Shown here: positions 6,816 through 15,085 of the stretch, in pieces
How the letters are laid out: each line of letters starts with the position of its first letter
How positions within the stretch are numbered: the stretch's first letter is position 1
NCBI RefSeq assembly: GCF_040289685.1
Contig: NZ_PSLQ01000017.1
Coordinates: forward strand, 1-51,911
DNA from: Pyrinomonas sp040289685
GTDB lineage: Bacteria > Acidobacteriota > Blastocatellia > Pyrinomonadales > Pyrinomonadaceae
DNA: 51,911 bases
Direction of reading: 5' to 3'
The notes under the pieces: generated by a model
Seen by the model: only the letters and a program-made list of their open reading frames with translations
Told to the model about the DNA's origin: nothing
Databases searched by the model: none
Translations under genes and position numbers: made by a program

Positions 6816-7664
6816 ATGACGGTGAGAGTGACTGCTGATGGTGGCGTGAGCGAAGTCAGCCCGCCGCTGTCGAACGAGGCGGTGGTGACAACTAGCGGCA
6901 CGGTGGTAGATAGCGCGAGCGGCGAGGAAGCTGGCAAGGCGAGCAAGGTTGGCGAGCAACAGTTGTACAGCGCGCAGATGCGCCAACGCGTCGAGCAAAG
7001 CGAGGTCTCATATGCCCGTTTCGATGTAACCTTGGAATACATGTTCAACGAAATGGTGACCAACGCTCGTAGCGACACAGTCAAACAGATCAAGGCCCAT
7101 CTCGATCGCGCAAGCGATTTGTTGCACCCTAGAGGCTTCTGGGAGCAGGTCAGCGCGGCGTTCGCACAAGCGGGTGGCGAAAGCGTGGCTGACCACATCA
7201 CTGCAGCTTTGGTTCTCTGGGGCTTGAAGGTCAGACCGGGTGGCGATTGGGACCACAAACCAAAGCTCGCCAAGATGCTTGGGCTTGACAAGGAGGGAGA
7301 TCACCATTTCCCGCTACGCGGTGATAACCAGCATGAGGTCTACTACGATATCTGGTCCAACATCCATTACGGCTATGTGGGGCGAGCCGCCGGCTTCGAC
7401 GCCGAGACTTTGCAGCAAGGCGCTGCTGTCGCGGACGGAGTGGCCGGGCGTAACGATTCCATGGATGTGCTGACGGTGCAAATAGGCATTGAGCTATGGA
7501 ATAGATATGGGGATCAGCTCACAAAAGAGCAGCTGCACCACGAGGTAATCAGCCGTTTGCCCGAGATGCTGAAAGTCCAAGACTCGCCTGAGTATATCAA
7601 GGCCAACGGCAAACGATTCAAGCATGTCATCGATAAAAAGAGCGAGGGGTGGAACGGGCGTTGA
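6816..7664 (+). CDS. Polymorphic toxin type 44-like domain protein
   Basis: The 282-residue protein has a Ser/Val/Glu-rich N-terminal 50 residues without a signal peptide. A helical middle part follows, then a region resembling the type 44 polymorphic toxin domain (Ntox44): GGDWDHKPKL at about residues 140-149, YYDIWSNIHYGYVGRAAGF at about 175-193, a helix LQQGAAVADGV, and DVLTVQIGIELW at about 216-227. In that family the IHYGYVG block and the following acidic GI helix are the conserved core. The usual secretion or pre-toxin N-terminal module is missing. The start ATG 6816 follows AGGGAGGAG. The next gene overlaps its stop by TTGA, as in toxin-immunity pairs. Toxicity is an inference. Confidence 0.7.
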   Translation: MTVRVTADGGVSEVSPPLSNEAVVTTSGTVVDSASGEEAGKASKVGEQQLYSAQMRQRVEQSEVSYARFDVTLEYMFNEMVTNARSDTVKQIKAHLDRASDLLHPRGFWEQVSAAFAQAGGESVADHITAALVLWGLKVRPGGDWDHKPKLAKMLGLDKEGDHHFPLRGDNQHEVYYDIWSNIHYGYVGRAAGFDAETLQQGAAVADGVAGRNDSMDVLTVQIGIELWNRYGDQLTKEQLHHEVISRLPEMLKVQDSPEYIKANGKRFKHVIDKKSEGWNGR

Positions 7665-8284
7665 AAGTCGGGGCGAAGTTTTTGCTGAGCGTGCTATTGG
7701 CGGTGCTTGTCTATCTGACGGCGTTGCAGTGCAGCAGGCGACGGGATGTGCCGCTCGAAGAATTGCTGGTTGACGGGTCCGAGTTATCCTCTGTATGTGA
7801 GCTCGGCGAACAAGAACCGGATCAGAGGTGGGACGGACGGACTCACCTCGATCCGGTACCAGGAAGTGCGGCATTCCCCTACGCGATCGAAGCGCAGAGC
7901 CGTTCTTGGAGCAGAGGACCGGGAATCGTAGTCTATCGTCATCGCACCCCGATTGTGGCCGCGGTCCAATTTTGGCTGGCGCGTCCCGAGTTATACTATT
8001 TCGATCACCTACCGAACTTCAACGAGTTACCTTTCTTGCCGGGTTCAGGCGATGCGAAGCGCTACCCGGCCAACTGGAGGTATCAAGCTGCGGCAGATCA
8101 AGAGCTGGTCGTATGCGCCATGGGGGATCCATCAGATTGTGCGTACTGGTTCTATCAGGTTCGTTATGGACAGTACATCGTTGCCATGAGCTTTTTTGAA
8201 AGAGATGTGAGCGCCGAGCGGTGGCAGCGAGTAACTGACGTAGTCAACCTGCATCTCATCAGGAAATTAGATCAGACGAAATAG
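7661..8284 (+). CDS. Membrane-anchored hypothetical protein, candidate partner of the toxin-like protein
   Basis: A 207-residue protein with one N-terminal hydrophobic segment (FLLSVLLAVLVYLTALQCS) followed by a predicted extracytoplasmic domain. The Cys after the helix is not in a clear lipobox. The soluble part contains PGIVVYRHRTPIVAAVQFWL, several aromatic residues and three Cys; I recognise no family. TTG 7661 overlaps the toxin stop codon (7662-7664) and has GAGGGG upstream at a good distance; an in-frame GTG at 7649 abuts that ribosome site and is less likely. The tight coupling suggests a functional pair, possibly an immunity protein acting in the envelope. Confidence 0.6.
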   Translation: MKVGAKFLLSVLLAVLVYLTALQCSRRRDVPLEELLVDGSELSSVCELGEQEPDQRWDGRTHLDPVPGSAAFPYAIEAQSRSWSRGPGIVVYRHRTPIVAAVQFWLARPELYYFDHLPNFNELPFLPGSGDAKRYPANWRYQAAADQELVVCAMGDPSDCAYWFYQVRYGQYIVAMSFFERDVSAERWQRVTDVVNLHLIRKLDQTK

Positions 8285-8320
8285 GATTAGAAGTGCGGGG
8301 TGGATATAGGTTCAAGGGAC

Positions 8321-8479
8321 GAGGAAGGTGCCATCGGGTTGTGGCAGAGCCTACCTGATCATTACCTTGAGGCGACGACCTCGACGGATCATTGGCAAGC
8401 CCACACGGCTATTTTCTACGACAACAAGTTGCGTCAGGTGGGTCACCATCGCCTACAGACACCTCGTTTGCGGTGGTCC
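8321..8479 (+). pseudogene. Probable IS1-family transposase remnant
   Basis: A 50-residue piece reads GLWQSLPDHYLEATTSTDHW, then QAHTAIFYDNKLRQVGHHRL. This resembles the C-terminal part of IS1-family transposases, which have a YTD-W-AY stretch, then HxxVGK, then a short motif leading to an ER-N block. The frame degenerates after LQTP, and the first parts of the transposase are absent. It is called as a relic; the match rests on motif memory only. Confidence 0.4.
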
Positions 8480-8521
8480 CCCTGCTGTTGTTTCGTGAGT
8501 TTCCCGAGCTGACCGAACCCC

Positions 8522-8577
8522 TTGACGCTTGTGAAATAGCGTGCTAAGCTTCTCACCTTTTGGCAACAGCTTGCCAA
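8522..8577 (+). promoter_or_regulatory. Possible promoter and palindrome upstream of the ATP synthase genes
   Basis: A TTGACG (8522-8527) with TAAGCT 17 bases downstream could be a weak promoter. It is followed by a perfect 7-bp inverted repeat TTGGCAA-CAGC-TTGCCAA (8560-8577), which could act as an operator or leader hairpin. The first atp gene starts at 8659. Confidence 0.35.
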
Positions 8578-8658
8578 CACCATCCGAGAGTCAAAAGCGC
8601 AAAGCGAGGTCGCTGGCCCGGTCGTTCGATTCGAAGGAAGCGTTGAGACGAAAAGTTT

Positions 8659-9135
8659 ATGGTGGTTCTGCTTGCCCTAGCTGAAGGCCCCATTCAACTC
8701 GTGCCCGATGGCACGCTTTTTCTGCACATCATCCTTTTTCTCATCATGATCGCCGTTTTGAACGCGGTGCTCTACAAGCCTGTATTGCGTGTGCTTAGCG
8801 AGCGCGAGAAGTTGACGATCGGACGTCGGCGCGAAGCGCGCTCGATTTTGAGCGCAGTGGAAGAACGGCTGGACCGGTACGAACGCTCATTGCGCGAGGC
8901 TCGGGCAGAGGGCTATCGCTTGCTCGAGCGCGTTCGAGCTGAAGCGCTCGAAGAGCGGCAGCGTCGTTTGGATGAGGTACGCGAAGAGGTCGCGCGAATG
9001 ATCGAGAGCGAAAAGCAGGCCATTGCTGCGCAGGCCGAGGAAGCGCGGCGGACTTTGGAGACGGAGGCGCGCAGGATCGCCGCGGAGATCAGCACGCACA
9101 TTTTGGGCAGACCCGTTGCGCGGTCAGGAGTTTGA
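8659..9135 (+). CDS. atpG: F-type ATP synthase subunit b' (b-type stator)
   Basis: A 158-residue b-family stator protein: one N-terminal membrane helix (FLHIILFLIMIAVLNAVLY, about residues 22-40) and then a long charged coiled coil rich in Arg, Glu and Ala. It sits directly before a second, different b-type gene, the b'/b arrangement known from cyanobacteria and several other phyla. The two would form the heterodimeric peripheral stalk linking F0 to the delta subunit. The ATG at 8659 has only a distant GAAGGAAG upstream, so the start is less certain than the family. I use atpG (also called atpF') in the cyanobacterial sense; the gamma gene further down is a different gene. Confidence 0.85.
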   Translation: MVVLLALAEGPIQLVPDGTLFLHIILFLIMIAVLNAVLYKPVLRVLSEREKLTIGRRREARSILSAVEERLDRYERSLREARAEGYRLLERVRAEALEERQRRLDEVREEVARMIESEKQAIAAQAEEARRTLETEARRIAAEISTHILGRPVARSGV

Positions 9136-9171
9136 AGCGCAGATCGACGAAAGCCAAGAGCGTTGAAAATC

Positions 9172-9705
9172 ATGACGGATCTTTTTGCCATCGTCTTTTG
9201 GGCGGTTGAAGGGGACGGCTCGTTCCTATATGACTACAATGCGTGGCGCGTGCTGAACCTATTGATCTTCGTCGCTGCGCTTTACTACTTCTTGCGACGT
9301 CCTGTGGGCGAGGTGTTGCGCACGCGCCGCGAAGCGATCAAACGCGAGTTGGAGCAAGCGAAGCGGGAGCGCGATGCGGCCTTGACCAAGCTCCAAGAGG
9401 TCGATGCGCGGCTCGCTCGGCTCGATCAGGAGGTCGCCGAGGTGCGCGCGCAGGCTGAGCGCGAAGCGGCGGAAGAGCGCGAGCGCATCGCGCGTGCCAC
9501 CGAGGAAGAAATCAAACGTTTGCGCGAACAGGCCGCGCGTGAGATCGAATCGGCGGCCAAAGCGGCGCGGGCTAGCCTGCGCGAGTTCGCTGCTGAGCAG
9601 AGCGTGCGTTTGGCCGAGGAGATGATCAAAGGCGATCTTCGTCCTGAAGATGACGCGCGCCTTGTGCGAAAGTACGTCGAAGAGATCGGAGGTAACGGGC
9701 GTTGA
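9172..9705 (+). CDS. atpF: F-type ATP synthase subunit b
   Basis: The 177-residue protein has a hydrophobic N-terminal segment (RVLNLLIFVAALYYFLRRPV) followed by a highly charged coiled coil (RREAIKRELEQAKRERDAAL and on), typical of the b subunit of the ATP synthase peripheral stalk. FLRRPVGEVLRTRREAI is the familiar membrane-exit region. ATG 9172 is preferred over TTG 9163 because it keeps the short N-terminus normal. The stop overlaps the delta gene start by TTGA, so translation is probably coupled. Confidence 0.9.
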   Translation: MTDLFAIVFWAVEGDGSFLYDYNAWRVLNLLIFVAALYYFLRRPVGEVLRTRREAIKRELEQAKRERDAALTKLQEVDARLARLDQEVAEVRAQAEREAAEERERIARATEEEIKRLREQAAREIESAAKAARASLREFAAEQSVRLAEEMIKGDLRPEDDARLVRKYVEEIGGNGR

Positions 9706-10244
9706 GCGCAGCGGTGGCACGACGATACGCGACGGCGTTGGCCGATGTCGTCGCGGCGCACGGCGAAGCGCGCGAGGTGCAAGAAGAGTTGCTCGCGTGG
9801 CAGCGGATGATCGAGGAGCATCACGAGCTGCTCGAAGTCTTTCGCAATCCGACGGTCCACCGCGATCAAAAGCGCAAGGTTTTGGAGACGCTGATCACGC
9901 GCACGCGCGTGCGGCAAACGACGGCGAACTTTCTGCGCGTTCTGCTGCAGAACCATCGGATCACGGAACTAGGCGAGATCAATCGGCGTTTCGCCGAAGA
10001 GCTGGATGAACGCGCGGGCGTCATCTCGGCGCAAGTGATAACGGCGCGGCCGTTGGATGAAGAATCGTGCGAGCTTTTGCGGCAGCGGCTCAAAGAGGTG
10101 ACGGGCCGCGAGGTCCGGCTGCAATTCGCCGTCGATCCGGAACTCATTGGCGGCGTAGTCACGCGCATCGGCTCGACCGTCTACGACGGTTCAGTGCGCG
10201 GTCAACTCCAAGTCGTGCGCGAGCGTTTGGCGCGCGAAGCGTGA
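9702..10244 (+). CDS. atpH: F-type ATP synthase subunit delta
   Basis: The 180-residue protein matches the delta (OSCP) family. It begins with VARRYATALADVVAAHG, has an all-helical N-terminal domain, and ends with the signature region ELIGGVVTRIGSTVYDGSVR, the hallmark motif of delta subunits. TTG 9702 is taken as the start because GGAGG (9688-9692) sits nine bases upstream and it overlaps the b-subunit stop. It connects the peripheral stalk to the top of the alpha/beta hexamer. Confidence 0.93.
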   Translation: MSAAVARRYATALADVVAAHGEAREVQEELLAWQRMIEEHHELLEVFRNPTVHRDQKRKVLETLITRTRVRQTTANFLRVLLQNHRITELGEINRRFAEELDERAGVISAQVITARPLDEESCELLRQRLKEVTGREVRLQFAVDPELIGGVVTRIGSTVYDGSVRGQLQVVRERLAREA

Positions 10245-10295
10245 AGATTCATTTGAGAGATCTCCGAAAGCTAGCCAGTCGGCGGAAGGGAAGTT

Positions 10296-11909
10296 ATGGA
10301 ACCGATCAAAGCGAACGAGATCAGCGAGATCATCAAGCAACAGGTGGAAAATTTCGAGGCGGGCGTGACGGTCGCCGAGGTCGGCACGATCATCAAAGTG
10401 GGCGACGGCATCGCCGAGATCTACGGCCTCGAAAAGGTGATGGCAGGCGAACTGCTCGAATTCCCACATGACGTGCGTGGTCTCGCTTTGAACCTTGAAG
10501 AGGACAAAGTGGGGGCCGTGCTTTTCGGCGATTTTTACCTCATCAAAGAAGGGGACACTGTGCGCCGCACGCGCCGCATCATGGAGGTACCGGTGGGTGA
10601 GGCGCTCATTGGGCGCGTGGTCAATGCGCTGGGTCAGCCGGTGGATGGCCGCGGGCCGATCATCACTGAACAATACAATCCGGTCGAGCGGCTCGCGCCG
10701 GGGGTGGTGGATCGCCAACCGGTGAAAGAACCGCTGCAAACGGGTCTCAAGGCGATCGACGCGATGATCCCGATCGGACGTGGCCAGCGCGAGTTGATCA
10801 TCGGCGACCGACAGACGGGCAAGACGGCCATCGCCATCGACACGATCCTCAATCAAAAGGGCAAAGACGTCATCTGCATCTACGTCGCCATCGGGCAGAA
10901 GGCCTCGACGGTTGCGCAGGTCGTCAAGACATTGCAAGACTACGGCGCAATGGAGTATTCGATCGTGGTCACAGCTTCCGCCTCGGAGCCAGCCGCGATG
11001 CAGTATCTCGCTCCTTACGCGGGGGCTGCTATCGGCGAGTATTTCCGCGACTCGGGCCGTCATGCGCTGACGATCTACGATGATCTATCGAAGCACGCTG
11101 CGGCGTATCGCGAGATCTCGTTGTTGTTACGGCGTCCGCCGGGGCGCGAAGCCTACCCGGGCGATGTCTTCTACCTGCACTCGCGCTTGCTGGAGCGTGC
11201 GGCCAAGCTTTCGGATGCTAAAGGCGGCGGCTCGATGACGAGCTTGCCGGTGATCGAAACTCAAGCGGGGGACATCTCGGCCTACATTCCAACCAACGTC
11301 ATCTCGATCACTGACGGGCAGATCTTTCTCGAAACGGACTTGTTCAACGCTGGCATCCGTCCGGCGATCAACGTCGGCAATTCGGTTTCGCGCGTAGGCG
11401 GCGCTGCGCAGATCAAAGCGATGAAGCAGGTCGCCGGCACGCTTCGTCTGGAGCTGGCCCAGTACCGCGAGCTAGCCGCGTTTGCGCAGTTCGGTTCTGA
11501 TCTCGACAAGGCGACGCAAGCGCAGCTTGCGCGCGGCCAACGTTTGACTGAAATCTTGAAGCAGCCGCAATACCATCCGATGGATGTCGAAAAGCAAGTG
11601 CTCGTCATCTGGGCTGCAACTAACGGCTACGTCGACGACGTGCCGGTCGAGCAGGTGCGCCGCTTCGAGGCCGATCTTCTGCGTTTCGTCGAGAATTCTC
11701 ATCCCGGCGTGCTGCGTGCCATCGCCGAGAAGAAGGCCTTGAGCGATGAGATCATCGCCGATCTCAAGCGCGTGCTCGCCGATTTCAAAGATGCGTGGCG
11801 TGAGACGAGCGCCGCGACTGGTCCGGCACGAGTGGCGACAAGCGGCGATGGCGCGCGCTCGTCGCGAGCTGCCGAACGGGCCGAAGCGCCCGCTACCGTG
11901 GGCGCTTAA
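10296..11909 (+). CDS. atpA: F-type ATP synthase subunit alpha
   Basis: A 537-residue alpha subunit, the non-catalytic nucleotide-binding partner of beta in F1. The N-terminal beta-barrel is followed by the P-loop GDRQTGKTAIAID (about residues 169-181). The family signature PAINVGNSVSRVGG lies at about 357-370. The C-terminal helical region is followed by an Ala/Arg-rich tail about 25 residues longer than usual (from TSAATGPARV). AAGGGAAG precedes ATG 10296. A 290-codon open frame on the opposite strand is a GC-bias shadow. Confidence 0.98.
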   Translation: MEPIKANEISEIIKQQVENFEAGVTVAEVGTIIKVGDGIAEIYGLEKVMAGELLEFPHDVRGLALNLEEDKVGAVLFGDFYLIKEGDTVRRTRRIMEVPVGEALIGRVVNALGQPVDGRGPIITEQYNPVERLAPGVVDRQPVKEPLQTGLKAIDAMIPIGRGQRELIIGDRQTGKTAIAIDTILNQKGKDVICIYVAIGQKASTVAQVVKTLQDYGAMEYSIVVTASASEPAAMQYLAPYAGAAIGEYFRDSGRHALTIYDDLSKHAAAYREISLLLRRPPGREAYPGDVFYLHSRLLERAAKLSDAKGGGSMTSLPVIETQAGDISAYIPTNVISITDGQIFLETDLFNAGIRPAINVGNSVSRVGGAAQIKAMKQVAGTLRLELAQYRELAAFAQFGSDLDKATQAQLARGQRLTEILKQPQYHPMDVEKQVLVIWAATNGYVDDVPVEQVRRFEADLLRFVENSHPGVLRAIAEKKALSDEIIADLKRVLADFKDAWRETSAATGPARVATSGDGARSSRAAERAEAPATVGA

Positions 11910-11967
11910 AGTCGGGGGTGCAGCGCTCACCTCGACGAGCGCTGCCGTGATCAATTAACAGTGGCGT

Positions 11968-12831
11968 ATGGCTAATCTTTTGGACATTCGTCGTCGCATT
12001 CGTTCGGTCAAGAACACGCAACAGATCACGAAGGCGATGAAGATGGTTTCGGCGGCGAAGCTCAAGCGGGCGCAGGATCGCGTCGTCGCGGCGCGTCCGT
12101 ATGCCGCCAAGATGACGCAAGTACTGGGCCGCCTTGCCGCGCGCATTGGCGACGCGCTTCATGACCCGTTGCTTGACGAGCGCGGCGACCGACGCTACCT
12201 GCTCGTCCTGATCACCGCCGACAAGGGTTTGGCTGGCGCCTTCAACGCTAATTTGATCAAAGCGGCACAGACCTTCCTGCGAGAGCGCGCCGACAAAGAA
12301 GTGCAACTGCTGGCTATCGGACGAAAAGGGCGCGATTTCTTTCGCCGGCGCCAGATCGAGATCGTCGGCGAGTACGTCGGACTGACGGGCAAGGGAAGGA
12401 TCGAGCACGCGGAGGCGCTGGAGGTTGCGCGCGACATCATGCGTCGGTTCACGGAAGACGAATCGCTCGACAAAGTCTTCATCATCTACAACGAGTTCAA
12501 ATCGGTTCTTCAGCAACGCGTCGTTGTCGAGCAGCTTCTGCCCGTGCCGCGCGTCGAGACCGGAGCGCAACAGGCAGTGGAGTACATTTACGAGCAGCCG
12601 CCAGCAGAGATCTTCGGGCGCTTGCTTCCGCGCTACATTGAGACACAGGTCTTCCGCGCCCTGCTCGAATCGGTCGCATCCGAGCATGGCGCCCGCATGA
12701 CGGCGATGGATTCGGCGACCAAGAACGCCGGCGAATTGATCGATAATTTGACGCTCACCATGAACCGCATACGTCAAGCGGCGATCACTAAAGAGATCAT
12801 CGAAGTGGTCTCCGGCGCGGCGGCGTTGTGA
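11968..12831 (+). CDS. F-type ATP synthase subunit gamma
   Basis: The 287-residue gamma subunit is the rotary central shaft of F1. The N-terminal coiled coil starts MANLLDIRRRIRSVKNTQQI, followed by TKAMKMVSAAKL. The Rossmann-like middle includes LVLITADKGLAGAFNANLI, and the C-terminal helix carries the signature MDSATKNAGELIDNLT. No strong ribosome site is visible before ATG 11968. The usual next genes, beta (atpD) and epsilon (atpC), do not follow; a terminator and an unrelated gene do. Gene symbol left empty to avoid confusion with the b' gene, since atpG and atpC are used in different ways. Confidence 0.95.
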   Translation: MANLLDIRRRIRSVKNTQQITKAMKMVSAAKLKRAQDRVVAARPYAAKMTQVLGRLAARIGDALHDPLLDERGDRRYLLVLITADKGLAGAFNANLIKAAQTFLRERADKEVQLLAIGRKGRDFFRRRQIEIVGEYVGLTGKGRIEHAEALEVARDIMRRFTEDESLDKVFIIYNEFKSVLQQRVVVEQLLPVPRVETGAQQAVEYIYEQPPAEIFGRLLPRYIETQVFRALLESVASEHGARMTAMDSATKNAGELIDNLTLTMNRIRQAAITKEIIEVVSGAAAL

Positions 12832-12869
12832 TGGTCCTCTGAAGATCCGTGGGCGAAACTTCACTGAGG

Positions 12870-12907
12870 GGGGAAGCTCGATCCGGTGCTTCCCTCGTTT
12901 GTTTTTT
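12870..12907 (+). terminator. Rho-independent terminator after the gamma-subunit gene
   Basis: GGGAAGC (12871-12877) pairs with GCTTCCC (12888-12894), and TCGTTTGTTTTTT follows. It lies 40 bases after the gamma stop codon and closes the ATP synthase gene block. Confidence 0.8.
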
Positions 12908-12986
12908 GGCGATGATGCGAGGTTTTGACGTCCCAACTGGTCGTCGGTCGCTTTGATCCGGCGGCCTTTTCGCCTAATTCTCAGCG

Positions 12987-13496
12987 ATGGTGGATGACAG
13001 GAACAAGCAACGTCTCTGGCGTTACGGGCCGCTTCTCGCCTGGATGGCGCTGATCTTTTTCGCTTCCAGCGGAGAGTTTTCCGCCGCGAACACTTCGCGT
13101 ATCATCCGTCCATTGCTCTTGTGGCTCTTTCCCGAAATCAGCGAACAGGCGCTCAACGCGGTGCACGCGCTGATTCGCAAGGGCGCGCACTTCGGCGAGT
13201 ACGCGGTGCTTGCGCTTCTTGCAGCGCGCGCTTTTCTCTCTTCCTCGCGCGCGCTTTTGTGCCGCCATTGGTTGAAGATCTCGCTTCTGCTCGTGATCTC
13301 ATACGCGCTTTTCGATGAGTACCGCCAAAGCTTCGTCCCGACGCGCACGCCGAGCCTGTGGGATAGCTTGATCGACATCGCTGGCGGAGCCTCGGCGCTC
13401 CTTCTCATCGCCGCTTGGCGCGCGCGAAAAGATGGCGCGCGGTGGCGATCTGTTCGGAGCGAAAGGGCAGTGAAATCGGCCTTGGACCGGACTTGA
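12987..13496 (+). CDS. VanZ-family membrane protein
   Basis: A 169-residue protein with about four membrane helices (for example GPLLAWMALIFFASS and WLKISLLLVISYALFDE). The VanZ family core is present: RKGAHFGEYAVLALLAARAF and later YALFDEYRQSFVPTRTPSLW followed by DSLIDIAGG. VanZ is linked to low-level teicoplanin resistance in enterococci, but most bacterial relatives, including single-copy ones like this, have no known role. It stands alone behind the ATP synthase terminator. The tail after residue 150 is Arg-rich. Confidence 0.85.
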   Translation: MVDDRNKQRLWRYGPLLAWMALIFFASSGEFSAANTSRIIRPLLLWLFPEISEQALNAVHALIRKGAHFGEYAVLALLAARAFLSSSRALLCRHWLKISLLLVISYALFDEYRQSFVPTRTPSLWDSLIDIAGGASALLLIAAWRARKDGARWRSVRSERAVKSALDRT

Positions 13497-13913
13497 TGCG
13501 CCTCGTCGAAGATCATCCCTTCGCACACTTAAAGAATAGGCGCAGGACCGAGCTTGAGGTCTGAAAAAGCTTTTCGGTCGAACGGTCTTCAGTCCCAGCG
13601 CTGCTCGATGAAGTGCTATTTTGCTCGCTCCGCATCGCCGCGAAGGCGCAGTCTTTCAGGGAAGGCCAAAAATTCGGGTCGCACGGCGACCGGAGCCGCA
13701 GGATTCAATCTCTCATACGGCCATACGACGGCTCGCCTTACGCCGCATGAAGAGCCGATTCCTCAAGGTGGGGCGGCGAACGCAGAGACAGTGGCGTTTG
13801 GAAGTCACGGTCGTCAGGAATTTTTGTTCTTGACATCAACTTAAAGCCTTGTTAAAAGGCTTAATAAAGTTACTTGCCAAAGTGTGGCAGGGCCGATGCG
13901 TGGGAGCGGCAAG
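13497..13913. other. Intergenic region upstream of the ROK regulator
   Basis: About 330 bases without a gene, then the promoter region described separately (13830-13862). The open frames at 13554-13844 lack ribosome sites and recognisable domains. Confidence 0.5.
13830..13862 (+). promoter_or_regulatory. Promoter with inverted repeat upstream of the ROK gene
   Basis: TTGACA (13830-13835) is followed after 17 bases by TAAAAG (13853-13858). A 7-bp inverted repeat AAGCCTT-GTTAA-AAGGCTT (13844-13862) overlaps the -10, in the position of a repressor operator. Autoregulation by the ROK protein encoded immediately downstream is plausible. Confidence 0.55.
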
Positions 13914-15083
13914 ATGGATGCGCAGGCGATGCGCGCGCACAACGCGCAGCGCGTGTTGCGCGCGGTGCGCAAACTCGGCACCGTCTCGCGTGCTGAACTT
14001 GCGCGCGCGACGCGCTTGAGTCCGCCGACCGTATCGGCGCTCGTCGAAAGGTTGCTTAAGGCTGGGCTGCTCGAAGAGCGGGGCGAAGGCGTTTCCAACG
14101 GAGGGCGAAAGCCACAGCTTTTGGGGTTCAACGCCGGGTGCGGAGTGGTCGTCGGCGCAAACATCGGCACCAGCTCCATCCAACTCGCCGTTGCGGACAT
14201 GAACGGTCGCATCTTGCAGAAGCGGACGCTCGAAGGAATCAGCGATGTGCGTCCGCGTCGATTGCTTCGTCGGCTGGCGGCGGCGACGCGCAGGATCTTG
14301 GGCGAGCAGATCAAAGCTCCTCTGTTTGCGGTGGCCGTTGGCGCCCCCGGCATGACCGACGTCGCGCGTGGCGTAGTGATCGAAGCGGCGAACTTAAAAG
14401 GGTGGGCCAACGTCGAGGTCCGGGCGATGCTGAGCGAACAACTCGGCGCGCCGATCATCGTGGACAACGACGTCAATCTCGCTGCGCTCGGCGAGCAATG
14501 GTGCGGGCGCGCGCGCGGCGTGCACAACTTCGTCTTCATCTGGATGGATGCGGGCATCGGCGCAGGCATCGTCATCGAAGATCGTCTTCATCGCGGTCAC
14601 CGTTGGCACGCGGGCGAAATCAGCCACATCAACGTCGATTTTCGCGAGTGGGATGCTGATTTCGGCGCTGCCGGTTACCTTGAGTTCTACGTCGGCGCGG
14701 CACCGAGAGCGCGACGGTCGTCGCGCGCGAAAGCGGCGACCAGGCTCGGCGAAGAGGACGTCCTGCGGCTCGGAGCCGCTGTTGCTAACATCGCGACAAT
14801 TCTCGATCCGGAGATGATCATCTTCGGCGGACGCTTGATCGCGTCGGCGCCCGATCTCTTGCCACGCTTGCAGAAGATCGCGTCGCGCATCGCGCAGAAC
14901 TGCCCGGCGCTCGTTTCGACGGAACTCGGCGAAGAGGCTGCTTTGATGGGCAGCGTGAAACTTGCGCTCGAGCGCGCCAACGAATCGCTTTACGAGAAGT
15001 TGGCGCAAAGTTTGGCGAAACTGGATCACCTTGATCGGCGCAAAGGAACGACTTTCCGCGCCACCATCCTTGGGAGGGCATAG
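13914..15083 (+). CDS. ROK-family transcriptional regulator lacking the zinc-binding cysteines
   Basis: About 389 residues. An N-terminal winged helix (LRAVRKLGTVSRAELARATR, then LSPPTVSALVERLL) is joined to a ROK sugar-kinase-like domain: VVVGANIGTSSIQLAVADM (phosphate 1 loop), VAVGAPGMTDVARG, VDNDVNLAALGEQW and the HAGEISH segment. ROK repressors bind DNA and respond to sugars. The usual CxCGxxGCxE zinc motif is replaced by DADFGAAGYLE, so all three Cys are lost. ATG 13914 has GGGAG seven bases upstream; in-frame GTG 13884 and ATG 13896 are alternatives. The TonB-receptor gene starts three bases after its stop, so the regulator probably controls the downstream transport genes. Confidence 0.88.
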   Translation: MDAQAMRAHNAQRVLRAVRKLGTVSRAELARATRLSPPTVSALVERLLKAGLLEERGEGVSNGGRKPQLLGFNAGCGVVVGANIGTSSIQLAVADMNGRILQKRTLEGISDVRPRRLLRRLAAATRRILGEQIKAPLFAVAVGAPGMTDVARGVVIEAANLKGWANVEVRAMLSEQLGAPIIVDNDVNLAALGEQWCGRARGVHNFVFIWMDAGIGAGIVIEDRLHRGHRWHAGEISHINVDFREWDADFGAAGYLEFYVGAAPRARRSSRAKAATRLGEEDVLRLGAAVANIATILDPEMIIFGGRLIASAPDLLPRLQKIASRIAQNCPALVSTELGEEAALMGSVKLALERANESLYEKLAQSLAKLDHLDRRKGTTFRATILGRA

Positions 15084-15085
15084 AG

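Noticed and set aside
10191..11063. 290-codon minus-strand frame inside atpH/atpA
   Set aside because: A shadow of the alpha-subunit gene; the product is Asp/His/Arg-rich and has no domain.
11893..12936. 347-codon minus-strand frame over the gamma gene
   Set aside because: Antisense shadow of the gamma gene with no ribosome site or family match.
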